Shown here one piece after another: positions 44,610 through 52,652 of a DNA stretch of 64,000 nucleotides (its first letter is position 1; every line of letters begins with the position of its first letter). The notes beneath the pieces were generated by a model that searched no databases, was not told where the DNA came from, and was given only the letters and a program-made list of their open reading frames with translations. The translations under genes were made by a program, and so were the position numbers. The stretch is from Flavobacterium lutivivi. Its GTDB lineage: Bacteria; Bacteroidota; Bacteroidia; Flavobacteriales; Flavobacteriaceae. The stretch lies in the NCBI RefSeq assembly GCF_014642275.1, contig NZ_BMIM01000004.1:124001-188000 (forward strand), written 5' to 3'.

Positions 44610-44789
44610 CTATTTAGATTTGAAAAATTTTACTACTGAATAGATAAATAAAATAAAAACAAATAATCTTAATAATAAAAAAATATTTGGAAATGGTTTT
44701 TCCAAAAAAATAGAACCTAACCCAATTAATAAACAAAGTATTATCAATTTTACTGGAGAAGCATTTCTAAAAAAAGTAATTATTCCCAT
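44610..44789 (-). CDS. Small membrane protein downstream of ftsY
   Basis: A 59-residue frame with ATG at 44789, five bases past the ftsY stop. It starts MGIITFFRNASPVKLIIL and contains two strongly hydrophobic stretches (LIILCLLIGLGSIFL and FLLLRLFVFILFIYSVV) separated by EKPFPN, ending in a basic FFKSK tail. The positive-inside ends and close spacing suggest a real two-helix membrane protein made with ftsY. I do not recognise a family; AT-rich DNA can give hydrophobic frames by chance. Confidence 0.5.
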   Translation of the reverse strand: MGIITFFRNASPVKLIILCLLIGLGSIFLEKPFPNIFLLLRLFVFILFIYSVVKFFKSK

Positions 44790-44794
44790 TGAAA

Positions 44795-45748
44795 TTATTT
44801 GAAAAAAGAATCAACAAATTCATATTTATTAAACACTTGTAAATCTTCAATTCCTTCTCCAACACCAATATATTTGACAGGAATTTGGAATTGGTCAGAA
44901 ATACCAATTACGACACCACCTTTTGCAGTTCCATCTAGTTTTGTAACAGCTAGACATGAAACTTCAGTAGCAGCAGTAAATTGCTTGGCTTGTTCAAAAG
45001 CATTCTGCCCCGTTGAACCATCTAATACAAGAAGAACGTCATGTGGAGCATCTGCAATGACCTTTTGCATTACTTTTTTCACTTTGGACAATTCATTCAT
45101 CAAACCAATTTTGTTGTGCAAACGACCAGCTGTATCAATTATTACCACGTCGGCATTTTGTGCTACAGCGCTTTGCAAAGTATCAAATGCAACCGATGCA
45201 GGATCACTTCCCATTTGCTGCTTAACAATTGGTACTCCTACTCTATCAGCCCAGATTTGCAACTGATCTATTGCTGCAGCTCTGAATGTATCGGCAGCAC
45301 CAAGTACAACATTATGTCCAGATTTCTTAAATTGATATGCCAATTTACCAATAGTAGTTGTTTTCCCTACACCATTTACACCCACAACCATAATTACATA
45401 TGGTTTTTTGTTTGAAGGAATAAGAAATTCTGTTTCTTCACCAGATTTAGTTTCTGATAGTAACCCTGCAATTTCTTCCCTCAAAATTGAGTTCAATTCA
45501 TCTGTTCCAAGATACTTGTCATTCGAAACACGTTGTTCAATTCGTTCAATAATTTTTAAAGTAGTAGAAACACCTACATCAGAAGAAACCAACACTTCTT
45601 CCAAATTATCTAGAACTTCATCATCTACTTTTGACTTTCCTGCAATAGCTTTGGTCAATTTTGAGAAAAATGAAGTTTTTGTTTGTTCTAAACCTTTATC
45701 TAATGTTTCTTTTTTTTCTGAAGAAAATAATCTTTTAAAAAAACTCAT
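44795..45748 (-). CDS. ftsY: Signal recognition particle receptor FtsY
   Basis: 317 residues: a short acidic/basic N-terminus instead of the long A domain, then the N domain and the GTPase G domain (VVGVNGVGKTTTIGKLA; ADTFRAAAIDQLQ; VIIDTAGRLHNK; VTKLDGTAKGG; GVGEGIEDL). It docks ribosome-SRP complexes at the inner membrane. It has its own promoter at 45773 whose -33 element lies in the loop of the preceding operon's terminator. Confidence 0.96.
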   Translation of the reverse strand: MSFFKRLFSSEKKETLDKGLEQTKTSFFSKLTKAIAGKSKVDDEVLDNLEEVLVSSDVGVSTTLKIIERIEQRVSNDKYLGTDELNSILREEIAGLLSETKSGEETEFLIPSNKKPYVIMVVGVNGVGKTTTIGKLAYQFKKSGHNVVLGAADTFRAAAIDQLQIWADRVGVPIVKQQMGSDPASVAFDTLQSAVAQNADVVIIDTAGRLHNKIGLMNELSKVKKVMQKVIADAPHDVLLVLDGSTGQNAFEQAKQFTAATEVSCLAVTKLDGTAKGGVVIGISDQFQIPVKYIGVGEGIEDLQVFNKYEFVDSFFK

Positions 45749-45772
45749 CTTAACAATTTATTTTTCTTTGAG

Positions 45773-45801
45773 CAAATATAAAATAAAAAAGCTACTTCCA
45801 A
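45773..45801 (-). promoter_or_regulatory. ftsY promoter overlapping the upstream terminator
   Basis: Minus-strand TTG (45801-45799), an 18-base spacer, and TATATTTG (45780-45773), an exact -7 element, 24 bases before the ftsY ATG. The TTG falls in the loop of the hairpin that ends the rpmB operon. Confidence 0.65.
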
Positions 45802-45814
45802 CTGAAAGTAGCTT
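45781..45814 (-). terminator. Terminator of the rpmB-rpmG-bL38 operon
   Basis: AAGCTACTT (45789-45797 plus strand) pairs perfectly with AAGTAGCTT (45806-45814) over an 8-base loop. The A-rich tract at 45781-45790 is a T run on the minus strand. Confidence 0.82.
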
Positions 45815-45837
45815 AGTTATGTATTTATAATTACAAA

Positions 45838-45990
45838 TTATTTTTTTTGTAAAAACTGGTCAACTTCTTCTGGAGACATGATTGATTCAACAAATGTATA
45901 AGCTCCTGTTTTTGGAGATTTAACCATCTTGATAGCTTTTGTCAATCTTTTTGAAGCTGTTTGTAACGTTGCAACGGTTTTCTTTGCCAT
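45838..45990 (-). CDS. DUF4295 protein, probable ribosomal protein bL38
   Basis: 50 residues: starts MAKKTVATLQTASKRLTKAI, ends SPEEVDQFLQKK, highly basic. DUF4295 proteins lie after rpmG in Bacteroidetes. As I recall, the Flavobacterium johnsoniae 70S cryo-EM structure described a new protein bL38, and I believe this family is it; that link is from memory. It is the last gene of rpmB-rpmG-bL38, about 40 bases after rpmG, followed by a strong terminator. Confidence 0.88.
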   Translation of the reverse strand: MAKKTVATLQTASKRLTKAIKMVKSPKTGAYTFVESIMSPEEVDQFLQKK

Positions 45991-46029
45991 GACTTAATAT
46001 TTTTATGAAAAACTTATAAAGTTCCTTAA

Positions 46030-46212
46030 TTATTTAATTTCTTTGTGAACAGTCATTCTCTTCAAGATTGGATTAAATTTTTTAATCTCTAATCTATCTG
46101 GAGTATTTTTTTTGTTTTTCTTTGTGATGTAACGAGAAGTTCCTGGTAAACCAGTAGCTTTATGCTCAGTACACTCTAAAATTACTTGAATTCTATTACC
46201 TTTCTTTGCCAT
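46030..46212 (-). CDS. rpmG: 50S ribosomal protein L33 (bL33)
   Basis: 60 residues, basic, with [17 protein letters not shown] and the closing [14 protein letters not shown]. It has only one Cys (ECTE), so this is the zinc-free (C-) form of bL33. Middle gene of the rpmB-rpmG-bL38 operon on the minus strand. Confidence 0.95.
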   Translation of the reverse strand: MAKKGNRIQVILECTEHKATGLPGTSRYITKKNKKNTPDRLEIKKFNPILKRMTVHKEIK

Positions 46213-46240
46213 CTTACTTAAAATTTTATTGGTCTAAGGA

Positions 46241-46477
46241 TTAACCTATAAATCCGTTAGCTTTTGCATCTTTTAACACAGCTGCTAAACCTTTTTTGTT
46301 TATCGTTTTAATTGTAGAAGCTGCTACTCTAAGAGTAACCCATCTATCTTCTTCTGCAAGATAAAAACGTTTTTTAACTAAGTTAACCGAAAATTTTCTC
46401 TTAGTTTTGTTCATAGCGTGAGAAACGTTATTTCCTACCATCGCTCTTTTACCTGTAAGGTCACAAACTCTTGACAT
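46241..46477 (-). CDS. rpmB: 50S ribosomal protein L28 (bL28)
   Basis: 78 residues: [29 protein letters not shown] is the family opening, then [34 protein letters not shown]. First gene of the operon, with a strong promoter upstream; rpmG follows 28 bases on. Confidence 0.97.
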   Translation of the reverse strand: MSRVCDLTGKRAMVGNNVSHAMNKTKRKFSVNLVKKRFYLAEEDRWVTLRVAASTIKTINKKGLAAVLKDAKANGFIG

Positions 46478-46513
46478 TATGCTTTACTTTTATCGTTATT
46501 CAAAATCAGGGTG

Positions 46514-46545
46514 CAAACTTACACAAAATAAATCATTGTAACAAA
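46514..46545 (-). promoter_or_regulatory. Promoter of the rpmB-rpmG-bL38 operon
   Basis: Minus-strand TTTG (46545-46542), a 20-base spacer, and TAAGTTTG (46521-46514), an exact TAnnTTTG. It lies 36 bases before the rpmB ATG and just past the cinA stop. Confidence 0.75.
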
Positions 46546-46551
46546 TAAAGT

Positions 46552-47802
46552 TTATACATTTTTTAAAATTTCTTTTCGAGCTATTTCAAGTGCCTTGTTT
46601 ACTGCTCTATCAATTACTTTTTCTCTCGGTTGACCAAAGTTAAATTCTTCAACAATAACAGAATTTGGAGTTGCCAAAGCAATAAAAACGGTTCCTAAAT
46701 CAGCATCAGAATCTCCTTTACTTGGTCCAGCATTCCCGGTTGTTGCTAGCGCATAATCCGATTGAAAAATAAATTTTACTTGTTTTGCCATTTCAATGGC
46801 GACTTCTGCACTTACTACAGAATGTTCATTGATAATTTGTGGTGAAACTTTTAAAACATCTATTTTTGATTGTGTTGAATAGGTAACCACACTTCCTTTG
46901 AAATAACTTGATGCACCAGCAACTGAACTTATTACTTGTGCAATTTTTCCACCTGTACAACTTTCAGCAGTTGCAATAGTTTTATTTTTTTCTTTTAAAT
47001 GTTTTCCTAATATAACTTCCAGAGTTTCCTCTTCTTCAAAACCTACTATTACATCTCCAATGAGAGAAGAGAGCTTAATAGTTTCCTCATCCAGTGTTTT
47101 CCTGAGCAGGATTTCGTCATCACCTTTTGCTGTCAATCTTAAACGAACTCTTTCTGGGCTTGGCAAATAGGCTAACTTTATAAAACTAGGTAGGCTATTT
47201 TCCCAATTTTCGATTTGTTCTGCTAAAAGACTTTCGCCAACACCATACGTTAAAATAGTTTTATGAACAATATAAGGACGCTTAAATCTTTCAACAATTC
47301 TAGGGATAACTTCGCTCTCTATCAAGTTTTTCATTTCAAAAGGAACTCCGGGAAGTGAAATAAAAATTGTATTTCCCTTCTGCATCCACATGCCAGGTGC
47401 GGTTCCGTATTTATTGAATAAAACCTCGCATTTAGATGGAATAAGTGCTTGGTCTTTGTTTAGTTGGGTTATTGGACGCTTAAAATAATTTTCAATTAAT
47501 TGGGTTACATGATTTAGAACTTCTTTATTTTCAACCAATTTATCATCAAAATACTCACAAAATGTTTTCTTAGTAATATCGTCTTTGGTTGGTCCTAAAC
47601 CACCAGTAATTATAACCAAATCTACTTTATCTTGTAAATTTGAAAATGTATCTAAAATGTGTTGTTTATCGTCAGATATCGAAATCATTTCATGTATTTG
47701 AACACCAATTTTATCTAAAGATTTTGCTATGAAACCTGAATTTGTGTCAACTATTTGACCTATAAGTATTTCGTCTCCTATTGTTACAATGTTTGCTTTC
47801 AT
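46552..47802 (-). CDS. cinA: CinA-like nicotinamide-nucleotide amidase
   Basis: 416 residues from the ATG at 47802 ([23 protein letters not shown]); an upstream TTG would add ten residues. The N-terminal COG1058 domain ([28 protein letters not shown]) is a nucleotide-sugar-type pyrophosphatase fold. The C-terminal PncC domain ([33 protein letters not shown]) deamidates NMN to nicotinate mononucleotide. It repairs the pyridine nucleotide cycle. Last of a minus-strand run exonuclease-FAH-HPt-cinA, after a hairpin at 47843. Confidence 0.93.
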   Translation of the reverse strand: MKANIVTIGDEILIGQIVDTNSGFIAKSLDKIGVQIHEMISISDDKQHILDTFSNLQDKVDLVIITGGLGPTKDDITKKTFCEYFDDKLVENKEVLNHVTQLIENYFKRPITQLNKDQALIPSKCEVLFNKYGTAPGMWMQKGNTIFISLPGVPFEMKNLIESEVIPRIVERFKRPYIVHKTILTYGVGESLLAEQIENWENSLPSFIKLAYLPSPERVRLRLTAKGDDEILLRKTLDEETIKLSSLIGDVIVGFEEEETLEVILGKHLKEKNKTIATAESCTGGKIAQVISSVAGASSYFKGSVVTYSTQSKIDVLKVSPQIINEHSVVSAEVAIEMAKQVKFIFQSDYALATTGNAGPSKGDSDADLGTVFIALATPNSVIVEEFNFGQPREKVIDRAVNKALEIARKEILKNV

Positions 47803-47842
47803 GATTTGTGATATTATTAAATCGATTGTCATTAAATGAAAG

Positions 47843-47869
47843 CGGGAATTACCATTTTGGCAATTCCCG
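47843..47869 (-). terminator. Hairpin between the HPt gene and cinA
   Basis: CGGGAATTACCA (47843-47854) pairs with TGGCAATTCCCG (47858-47869) with one mismatch over a 3-base loop. There is little T run on the minus strand, so termination may be partial. It could also be a repeat remnant. Confidence 0.5.
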
Positions 47870-47894
47870 AATCATTCAATTGTATTATTAAAAA

Positions 47895-48239
47895 TTAAAT
47901 TTCGAAATCCTTTTTAATTTCTTTTACAGCTTTATCCACTTGGTCTTTTATGCTTTCAAAAGTATCGATAATTTCTTTGCGTTTACCTTCTCTTTTTGTC
48001 CAAGCTTCAACTTCTAGAATCTCTTGATGAGCCATTGTCATTCCTAGCAAATCTAGAGTTGGTTTTATTTTGTGTGCGTAGCTATAGGCTAGTTTGTGAT
48101 CTTTCGTTTTTATTCCCAAATCAATTTGTTGCATATCTTGGGGAACTTCAGTAACAAAAAGTGTAATAATCTGCATGACAAATTCCGGATCATTATCGGA
48201 CAACTCATGCACTTTAGCGAGGTTGTAATTAATTGCCAT
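47895..48239 (-). CDS. HPt-domain phosphotransfer protein
   Basis: 114 residues. A four-helix HPt protein with phosphoacceptor His56 in YSYAHKIKPTLDLLGM, the usual HxxKP..lG place. It would pass phosphate between response-regulator and receiver domains of a hybrid kinase. No kinase or response regulator lies in the window, so its partner is elsewhere. It overlaps the FAH gene stop by one base (TAATG). Confidence 0.88.
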   Translation of the reverse strand: MAINYNLAKVHELSDNDPEFVMQIITLFVTEVPQDMQQIDLGIKTKDHKLAYSYAHKIKPTLDLLGMTMAHQEILEVEAWTKREGKRKEIIDTFESIKDQVDKAVKEIKKDFEI

Positions 48240-48850
48240 TATTTAATATCTAGTGTAAATAGTTTTTCGTTTTCAACAAAACCTTCAACTTTGTCATTCT
48301 GTTTAACTTTCCCCACACCAGAAGGTGTTCCTGTAAAAATGATGTCTCCGGTTTTTAGTGTAAAAAATTGTGATACGTGCTCAATTATCTCATCGATTTT
48401 CCAAATCATTTGATTTGTATTTCCTTTTTGAACGATGTTTTCATTGATTATTAATCCAAAATTAATATTTTCTAATGAACTAAATTTTTTTTTCGATATA
48501 AAGTTACCTATTACCGCTGAACCGTCAAAAGATTTAGATTTTTCCCACGGCAAACCTTTTTCTTTGAGCTTAGATTGTAAATCTCGTGCGGTAAAATCTA
48601 TACCAAGTCCAATTTCGTCATAATACTTACTCGCAAATCTCTTATCGATATACTTCCCTACTTTATTAATTTTTACCAATATCTCAACTTCATAATGTAT
48701 ATCATTGCTAAAATCGGGGATGTAAAACGGAGAATCTTTGGGTAAAATTGCCGTATCAGGTTTAAGAAAAATTACAGGTTCATCAGGACGCTGATTGTTT
48801 AATTCATTTATGTGTTCAACATAATTTCTACCAATGCAAATTATTTTCAT
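48239..48850 (-). CDS. Fumarylacetoacetate hydrolase family protein (FAHD1-like)
   Basis: 203 residues. IICIGRNYVEHINEL, PVIFLKPDTAIL, IHYEVEILVKI (metal Glu pair), GIDFTARDLQ and ITFTGTPSGVG-like IIFTGTPSGVG are the family motifs. Relatives hydrolyse acylpyruvates or decarboxylate oxaloacetate. The specific substrate is unclear. Starts four bases after the exonuclease stop. Confidence 0.88.
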   Translation of the reverse strand: MKIICIGRNYVEHINELNNQRPDEPVIFLKPDTAILPKDSPFYIPDFSNDIHYEVEILVKINKVGKYIDKRFASKYYDEIGLGIDFTARDLQSKLKEKGLPWEKSKSFDGSAVIGNFISKKKFSSLENINFGLIINENIVQKGNTNQMIWKIDEIIEHVSQFFTLKTGDIIFTGTPSGVGKVKQNDKVEGFVENEKLFTLDIK

Positions 48851-48854
48851 TTCT

Positions 48855-49631
48855 CTAAAATAATTTATTGTTCATTTTTCTTAATTTGATTCCTGTAAGA
48901 ACCTTTTTGGTATATAAAGGGAAATCCGCATTTTGAATCCATCCAAAATATCCTGGTTCTTTCTCGAAAACATCTTCAACCAAAGCTCCTTTATGTTTAC
49001 CGAATGTGAAAATCTCTTGTCCTTTATCATTCAACGCAATAAAACCCGCAAAATCAACTGCTTTTTTTCTGGTTGTAAATTCAGAAAGCAACTTAACATC
49101 ATTATCCAAGTCTTCATATCTATCTAGCTGAGCTTTCAAGATTTCATAGGTAGCGTTAGTATCAGCTTCTGCGCTATGAGCATTTTCTAATGATTGATTG
49201 CAATAAAATTTATAAGCTGCGCTGAGAGTTCTTTCTTCTTTTTTATGAAAAATTGTTTGAACATCAACAGATACTCTATTTTTCATATCAAAATCTACTT
49301 CAGCACGTAGTAATTCCTCTGCAAGAAGCGGAATATCAAATCTGTCAGAATTATAACCTGCCAAATCAGAGTCTTTAATCATCGTATAAATTTGCCCAGA
49401 TAATTCCTTAAAAGTAGGTTCATTAGCCACTTTTTCATCAGTTATTCCATGAACTTGCGATGCTTGAAAAGGAATGGGAATAGTGGGATTTACAAGCCAA
49501 GTTTTACTTTCTCTATTTCCGTTGGGAAAGATTTTTAAAATTGATATTTCAACTATTCTATCTTTAGCAACATCAATTCCTGTAGTCTCTAAATCAAAAA
49601 AGCAAATTGGTCTGTTTAGTTTTAATTCCAT
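48855..49631 (-). CDS. DEDDh 3'-5' exonuclease (DnaQ-like)
   Basis: 258 residues. ExoI motif FFDLETTGID (Asp, Glu), ExoII LAGYNSDRFDIPLL (Asp), ExoIII HSAEADTNATYEIL (His, Asp). A C-terminal segment FGKHKGALVEDVFEKEPGYFGWIQNADFP resembles the tail of exodeoxyribonuclease X. It trims single strands in repair or proofreading. TATATTTG (minus 49657-49650) is an upstream -7 element. First gene of the exonuclease-FAH-HPt-cinA run. Confidence 0.9.
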   Translation of the reverse strand: MELKLNRPICFFDLETTGIDVAKDRIVEISILKIFPNGNRESKTWLVNPTIPIPFQASQVHGITDEKVANEPTFKELSGQIYTMIKDSDLAGYNSDRFDIPLLAEELLRAEVDFDMKNRVSVDVQTIFHKKEERTLSAAYKFYCNQSLENAHSAEADTNATYEILKAQLDRYEDLDNDVKLLSEFTTRKKAVDFAGFIALNDKGQEIFTFGKHKGALVEDVFEKEPGYFGWIQNADFPLYTKKVLTGIKLRKMNNKLF

Positions 49632-49701
49632 TATAATTTGTTAAGCCGACAAATATAAAATTTTGTCATTACCGTTTATCGATTAATCGTTATTTGTGAA
49701 T

Positions 49702-49731
49702 AAAAAAAACCGACTTCAAATAGTCGGTTTT
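49702..49731 (-). terminator. Terminator after the E2 gene
   Basis: AAAACCGACT (49706-49715) pairs perfectly with AGTCGGTTTT (49722-49731) over a 6-base loop; the A run at 49702-49709 is a T run on the minus strand. Confidence 0.9.
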
Positions 49732-49735
49732 ATAA

Positions 49736-51049
49736 TTATATTTCTCTGTTTACATCCCAAGCTTCAAGGTAATCTGCAACACGTTTTACAAAACTTCCTC
49801 CAAGCGCACCATCAACAACTCTGTGGTCATAACTGTGCGACAAGAACATTTTTTGACGAATTCCGATAAAATCTCCTTCTGGGGTTTCTATAACCGCAGG
49901 AACTTTTCTAATAGCACCTAGAGCTAGAATTCCAACTTGCGGTTGATTAATGATTGGTGTTCCAAAAACAGAACCAAATGTTCCAACATTGGTTACTGTA
50001 TAAGTTCCACCTTGTGTGTCATCTGGTTTTAATTTTCCTGCTTTTGCACGGTTTCCTAAATCGTTAACCGCTTTTGCCATTCCAACCAAATTCAGTTGGT
50101 CAGCATTTTTAATTACAGGAACAATCAAGTTTCCATTTGGTAAAGCCGCAGCCATTCCAAGGTTGATTGCTTTTTTCTTAATGATATAATCTCCTTCAAC
50201 AGAAATATTCATTCCAGGAAAATCTTTCAATGCTTTGGCAACAGCTTCCATGAAAATTGGTGTGAAAGTTAATTTTTCGCCTTCGCGTTTCTCAAAAGCA
50301 TTTTTAACTTTATCTCTCCATTTTACAATATTGGTTACATCAACTTCAATAAACGACTGCACATGAGCGGAAGTTTGAACAGACTCAACCATATATTTAG
50401 AAATCAACTTACGCATTCTGTCCATTTCAATAATTTCATCTCCACCATTTACTGAAACAGGAACTGCTTGAGTTGATGGTTGTTGATTTTCTGTTATTGG
50501 TTGAGCAACTGGAGTTTGAACTGGTTCTTGTTTTGGGCTTGCAACTTGCGTCTTGCGACTTTCTACAAATTTTAAAATATCTTCTTTCGTTACACGACCA
50601 TCTTTTCCTGAGCCAGAAATACTGTTCAATTCGGCTAGAGAAACACCTTCTTGTTGCGCAATATTTTTTACCAGTGGAGAAAAGAATTTATCTGAACCTG
50701 AAAAATCAACTGAAGCAACACTTTCCTTTGCTACTTCTACTGTTTTTTGTACTTCTGCAACAATTGGTGCAGCAACGTCTGCTGTTTTTGGCGCTTCAAT
50801 ACTTCCACCTTCTGTTTCGATAATTGCAATAGTTTGACCAACTTTTACGACATCGTCTTTACCAAAAAGTTGCTCTACCAAAACTCCCGAAACTTCACTT
50901 GGAACTTCGCTATCTACTTTATCCGTAGCGATTTCAAGTACTGCTTCATCCATTTCGATTTTATCGCCAACGTTTTTTAGCCAATTCGTAATTGTTGCCT
51001 CAGCAACGCTTTCACCCATTTTAGGTAATTTCAATTCAAACTTTGCCAT
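49736..51049 (-). CDS. 2-oxoacid dehydrogenase E2 (dihydrolipoamide acyltransferase)
   Basis: 437 residues: one lipoyl domain with Lys44 in EIATDKVDSEV; a linker rich in Ala, Val and Pro; the E3/E1-binding segment FFSPLVKNIAQQEGVSLAELNSISGSGKDGRVTKEDIL; then the catalytic domain ending in HSYDHRVVDGALGG. It carries acyl groups between E1 and E3 in the pyruvate, branched-chain or 2-oxoglutarate complex. The E1 and E3 genes are not here, so which complex is open; a branched-chain or general E2 is most likely. TATTTTTG (minus 51094-51087) is a -7 element. Confidence 0.92.
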   Translation of the reverse strand: MAKFELKLPKMGESVAEATITNWLKNVGDKIEMDEAVLEIATDKVDSEVPSEVSGVLVEQLFGKDDVVKVGQTIAIIETEGGSIEAPKTADVAAPIVAEVQKTVEVAKESVASVDFSGSDKFFSPLVKNIAQQEGVSLAELNSISGSGKDGRVTKEDILKFVESRKTQVASPKQEPVQTPVAQPITENQQPSTQAVPVSVNGGDEIIEMDRMRKLISKYMVESVQTSAHVQSFIEVDVTNIVKWRDKVKNAFEKREGEKLTFTPIFMEAVAKALKDFPGMNISVEGDYIIKKKAINLGMAAALPNGNLIVPVIKNADQLNLVGMAKAVNDLGNRAKAGKLKPDDTQGGTYTVTNVGTFGSVFGTPIINQPQVGILALGAIRKVPAVIETPEGDFIGIRQKMFLSHSYDHRVVDGALGGSFVKRVADYLEAWDVNREI

Positions 51050-51121
51050 ATCTATAAACTAAAGTTGTGTGTTTTAAATTTCGATGCAAAAATACTAATT
51101 GTTTTGAGCAAACACTACGAA

Positions 51122-52252
51122 TTATGCAATTTTTGATAAATTTATAATTTCTCCTATATCGTTTGCGTGATTACTGCCAATAATTACTTTTGACTGTGGC
51201 AAATACATTTTATAAGTGATAGTTGCAGCTTTATGTTTTTGCATAAAATCAATGATTTCTTTGAACGAAAACGACTGAATATCAAAGATAATTTCGATTT
51301 GTTGCTTTCGATTTGAGGAAAAATCAAGAAGATTGGATTGATAACTAATTGGTTTTTCTAATGGTAATTGCAATTCGCTTTTTGTGAAGAAAAAATAGTT
51401 ATCTATTATTTTACTTCTATTTTTTTGTTGTGATTTTTTAATTTTAGAAAAAACAAAAGCACCAATTTTCATAAATCCACTAAAGAAAAGCGATTTTTTG
51501 AAGTGTTTATTATAGAAAAAATTCATCGCTTCTTGAAAACGCTTCATGTACTTTTCATCGCGAACAGTGCTTTCTCCTTTATAATGTATGACCGAAGTTT
51601 CGGCAAAATAGTAATTTTCTCTACCCGACTTTTTGACCATATAGCTCAAATCGATATCATCCGAATACATAAAACAGTTTTCATCAAATCCGCCAACTTC
51701 AAGGTACAAACTTCGTTTCATTACCATAAAAGCACCAACGAGAATATCAACCTTTCCCGATTGATTTTCAGATAAATTTTGCGCATAATATTTACCAAAA
51801 AGATTTGAAATTTTATACAATCCGAAGATTTTGGTAAAAGCTACCCAAGGTGTTGGAACGCCACGCTTACTTTCGGACAAAAAGTTTCCTGTTCCGTCGA
51901 TGAGCTTGCAACCAATAATTCCAGTGTTCAGTTGCCAGTTTTTAGTATTCAGTATTTTTTCAAATGTATCTTCGGCGACAACAGTATCTGGGTTTAAAAT
52001 ACAAATGTATTCGCCTTTGGCTTGGTCAACGCCAATATTATTTCCTTTTGGAAAACCAAAATTAGTTTTATTTTCTATGAGTTTGACGTTAGGAAAGCGT
52101 TCTTTCATCATCGCACAACTATCATCAGACGAATTATTATCAACCACAATTATCTCGGCATCGATATTTTGAATGGCTTTTTGCACACTCAAAACACAGA
52201 GTTCAAGAAAATAACGTACGTTATAATTGAGAATAATTACAGATAGTTGCAT
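51122..52252 (-). CDS. Glycosyltransferase family 2 (rhamnosyltransferase-like)
   Basis: 376 residues. GT-A fold: SVIILNYNVRYFLELCV, IIVVDNNSSDDS, NFGFPKGNNIG, ILNPDTVV (DxD place), VGAFMVMKRSLYLEVGGFDENCFMYSDDIDLSYMVKK. It resembles WbbL/RfbF-like enzymes building surface polysaccharide. Residues 100-111 (ILNTKNWQLNTG) are encoded by a copy of the TTCAGT/ACTGAA-type repeat, read in frame. The C-terminal third is helical and basic. Confidence 0.88.
   Translation of the reverse strand: MQLSVIILNYNVRYFLELCVLSVQKAIQNIDAEIIVVDNNSSDDSCAMMKERFPNVKLIENKTNFGFPKGNNIGVDQAKGEYICILNPDTVVAEDTFEKILNTKNWQLNTGIIGCKLIDGTGNFLSESKRGVPTPWVAFTKIFGLYKISNLFGKYYAQNLSENQSGKVDILVGAFMVMKRSLYLEVGGFDENCFMYSDDIDLSYMVKKSGRENYYFAETSVIHYKGESTVRDEKYMKRFQEAMNFFYNKHFKKSLFFSGFMKIGAFVFSKIKKSQQKNRSKIIDNYFFFTKSELQLPLEKPISYQSNLLDFSSNRKQQIEIIFDIQSFSFKEIIDFMQKHKAATITYKMYLPQSKVIIGSNHANDIGEIINLSKIA
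51921..51956. repeat. TTCAGT-type repeat inside a glycosyltransferase gene
   Basis: CCAGTGTTCAGTTGCCAG and the next bases match the degenerate repeat seen between genes at 14374, 32914 and 63861. On the minus strand it encodes about 12 residues without breaking the frame. Confidence 0.6.
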
Positions 52253-52261
52253 TGGACAAAT

Positions 52262-52340
52262 TTAAAGCAACTTTTCTAAATCTTCAGGATTTTTTAAATT
52301 GTTCCAAAAAACATATAGTTCAATTACTTTTAAAAGAGAA
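52262..52340 (-). pseudogene. Probable C-terminal remnant of a RelE/ParE-type toxin
   Basis: Just past the antitoxin-like gene on the same strand, a frame reads VIELYVFWNNLKNPEDLEKLL then stop, preceded by VSLLK with no start. NPEDLEKLL resembles the ends of ParE-like toxins (..NP..L). A toxin normally follows the antitoxin here, so this looks like the last ~25 codons left by a deletion. The fragment is short, so chance resemblance is possible. Confidence 0.4.
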
Positions 52341-52342
52341 AC

Positions 52343-52546
52343 TCATTTCAAAAAAGGAAACTTTGATTTAATCATTTGTCTTGCTTCTTCATGAGAAAAA
52401 ACCTTTCCTTCTTCATGTTCTTTTATTGATTTCTCTAAGAGTTTTACTAAAACTGGATGCAATTCCTCGGAAGTTGTTTCAACTTTTGAAGTTGTTTCAT
52501 ACACTTCTGATGGTTCGTTTATTGTATTTTTCTTTTTGGAAGTCAT
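52343..52546 (-). CDS. Antitoxin-like small protein
   Basis: 67 residues from the ATG at 52546 (a TTG at 52570 would add eight). The C-terminal half (LVKLLEKSIKEHEEGKVFSHEEARQMIKSKFPF) has the helix, short linker and SHEEA..I pattern of Bacteroidetes antitoxins preceding RelE/ParE toxins. The N-terminal part is Ser/Thr-rich and poorly conserved-looking. No complete toxin follows, only the apparent remnant. It may now be an orphan antitoxin. Confidence 0.6.
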   Translation of the reverse strand: MTSKKKNTINEPSEVYETTSKVETTSEELHPVLVKLLEKSIKEHEEGKVFSHEEARQMIKSKFPFLK

Positions 52547-52652
52547 GCTTAAATTAATATTGCTTATCAAAAATAAGTAAAATTTATATCTAGAAAAAGT
52601 ATAATTTTAAATTTCAATAATTCATACTATTTTTGTACTGAAATAATAACTT

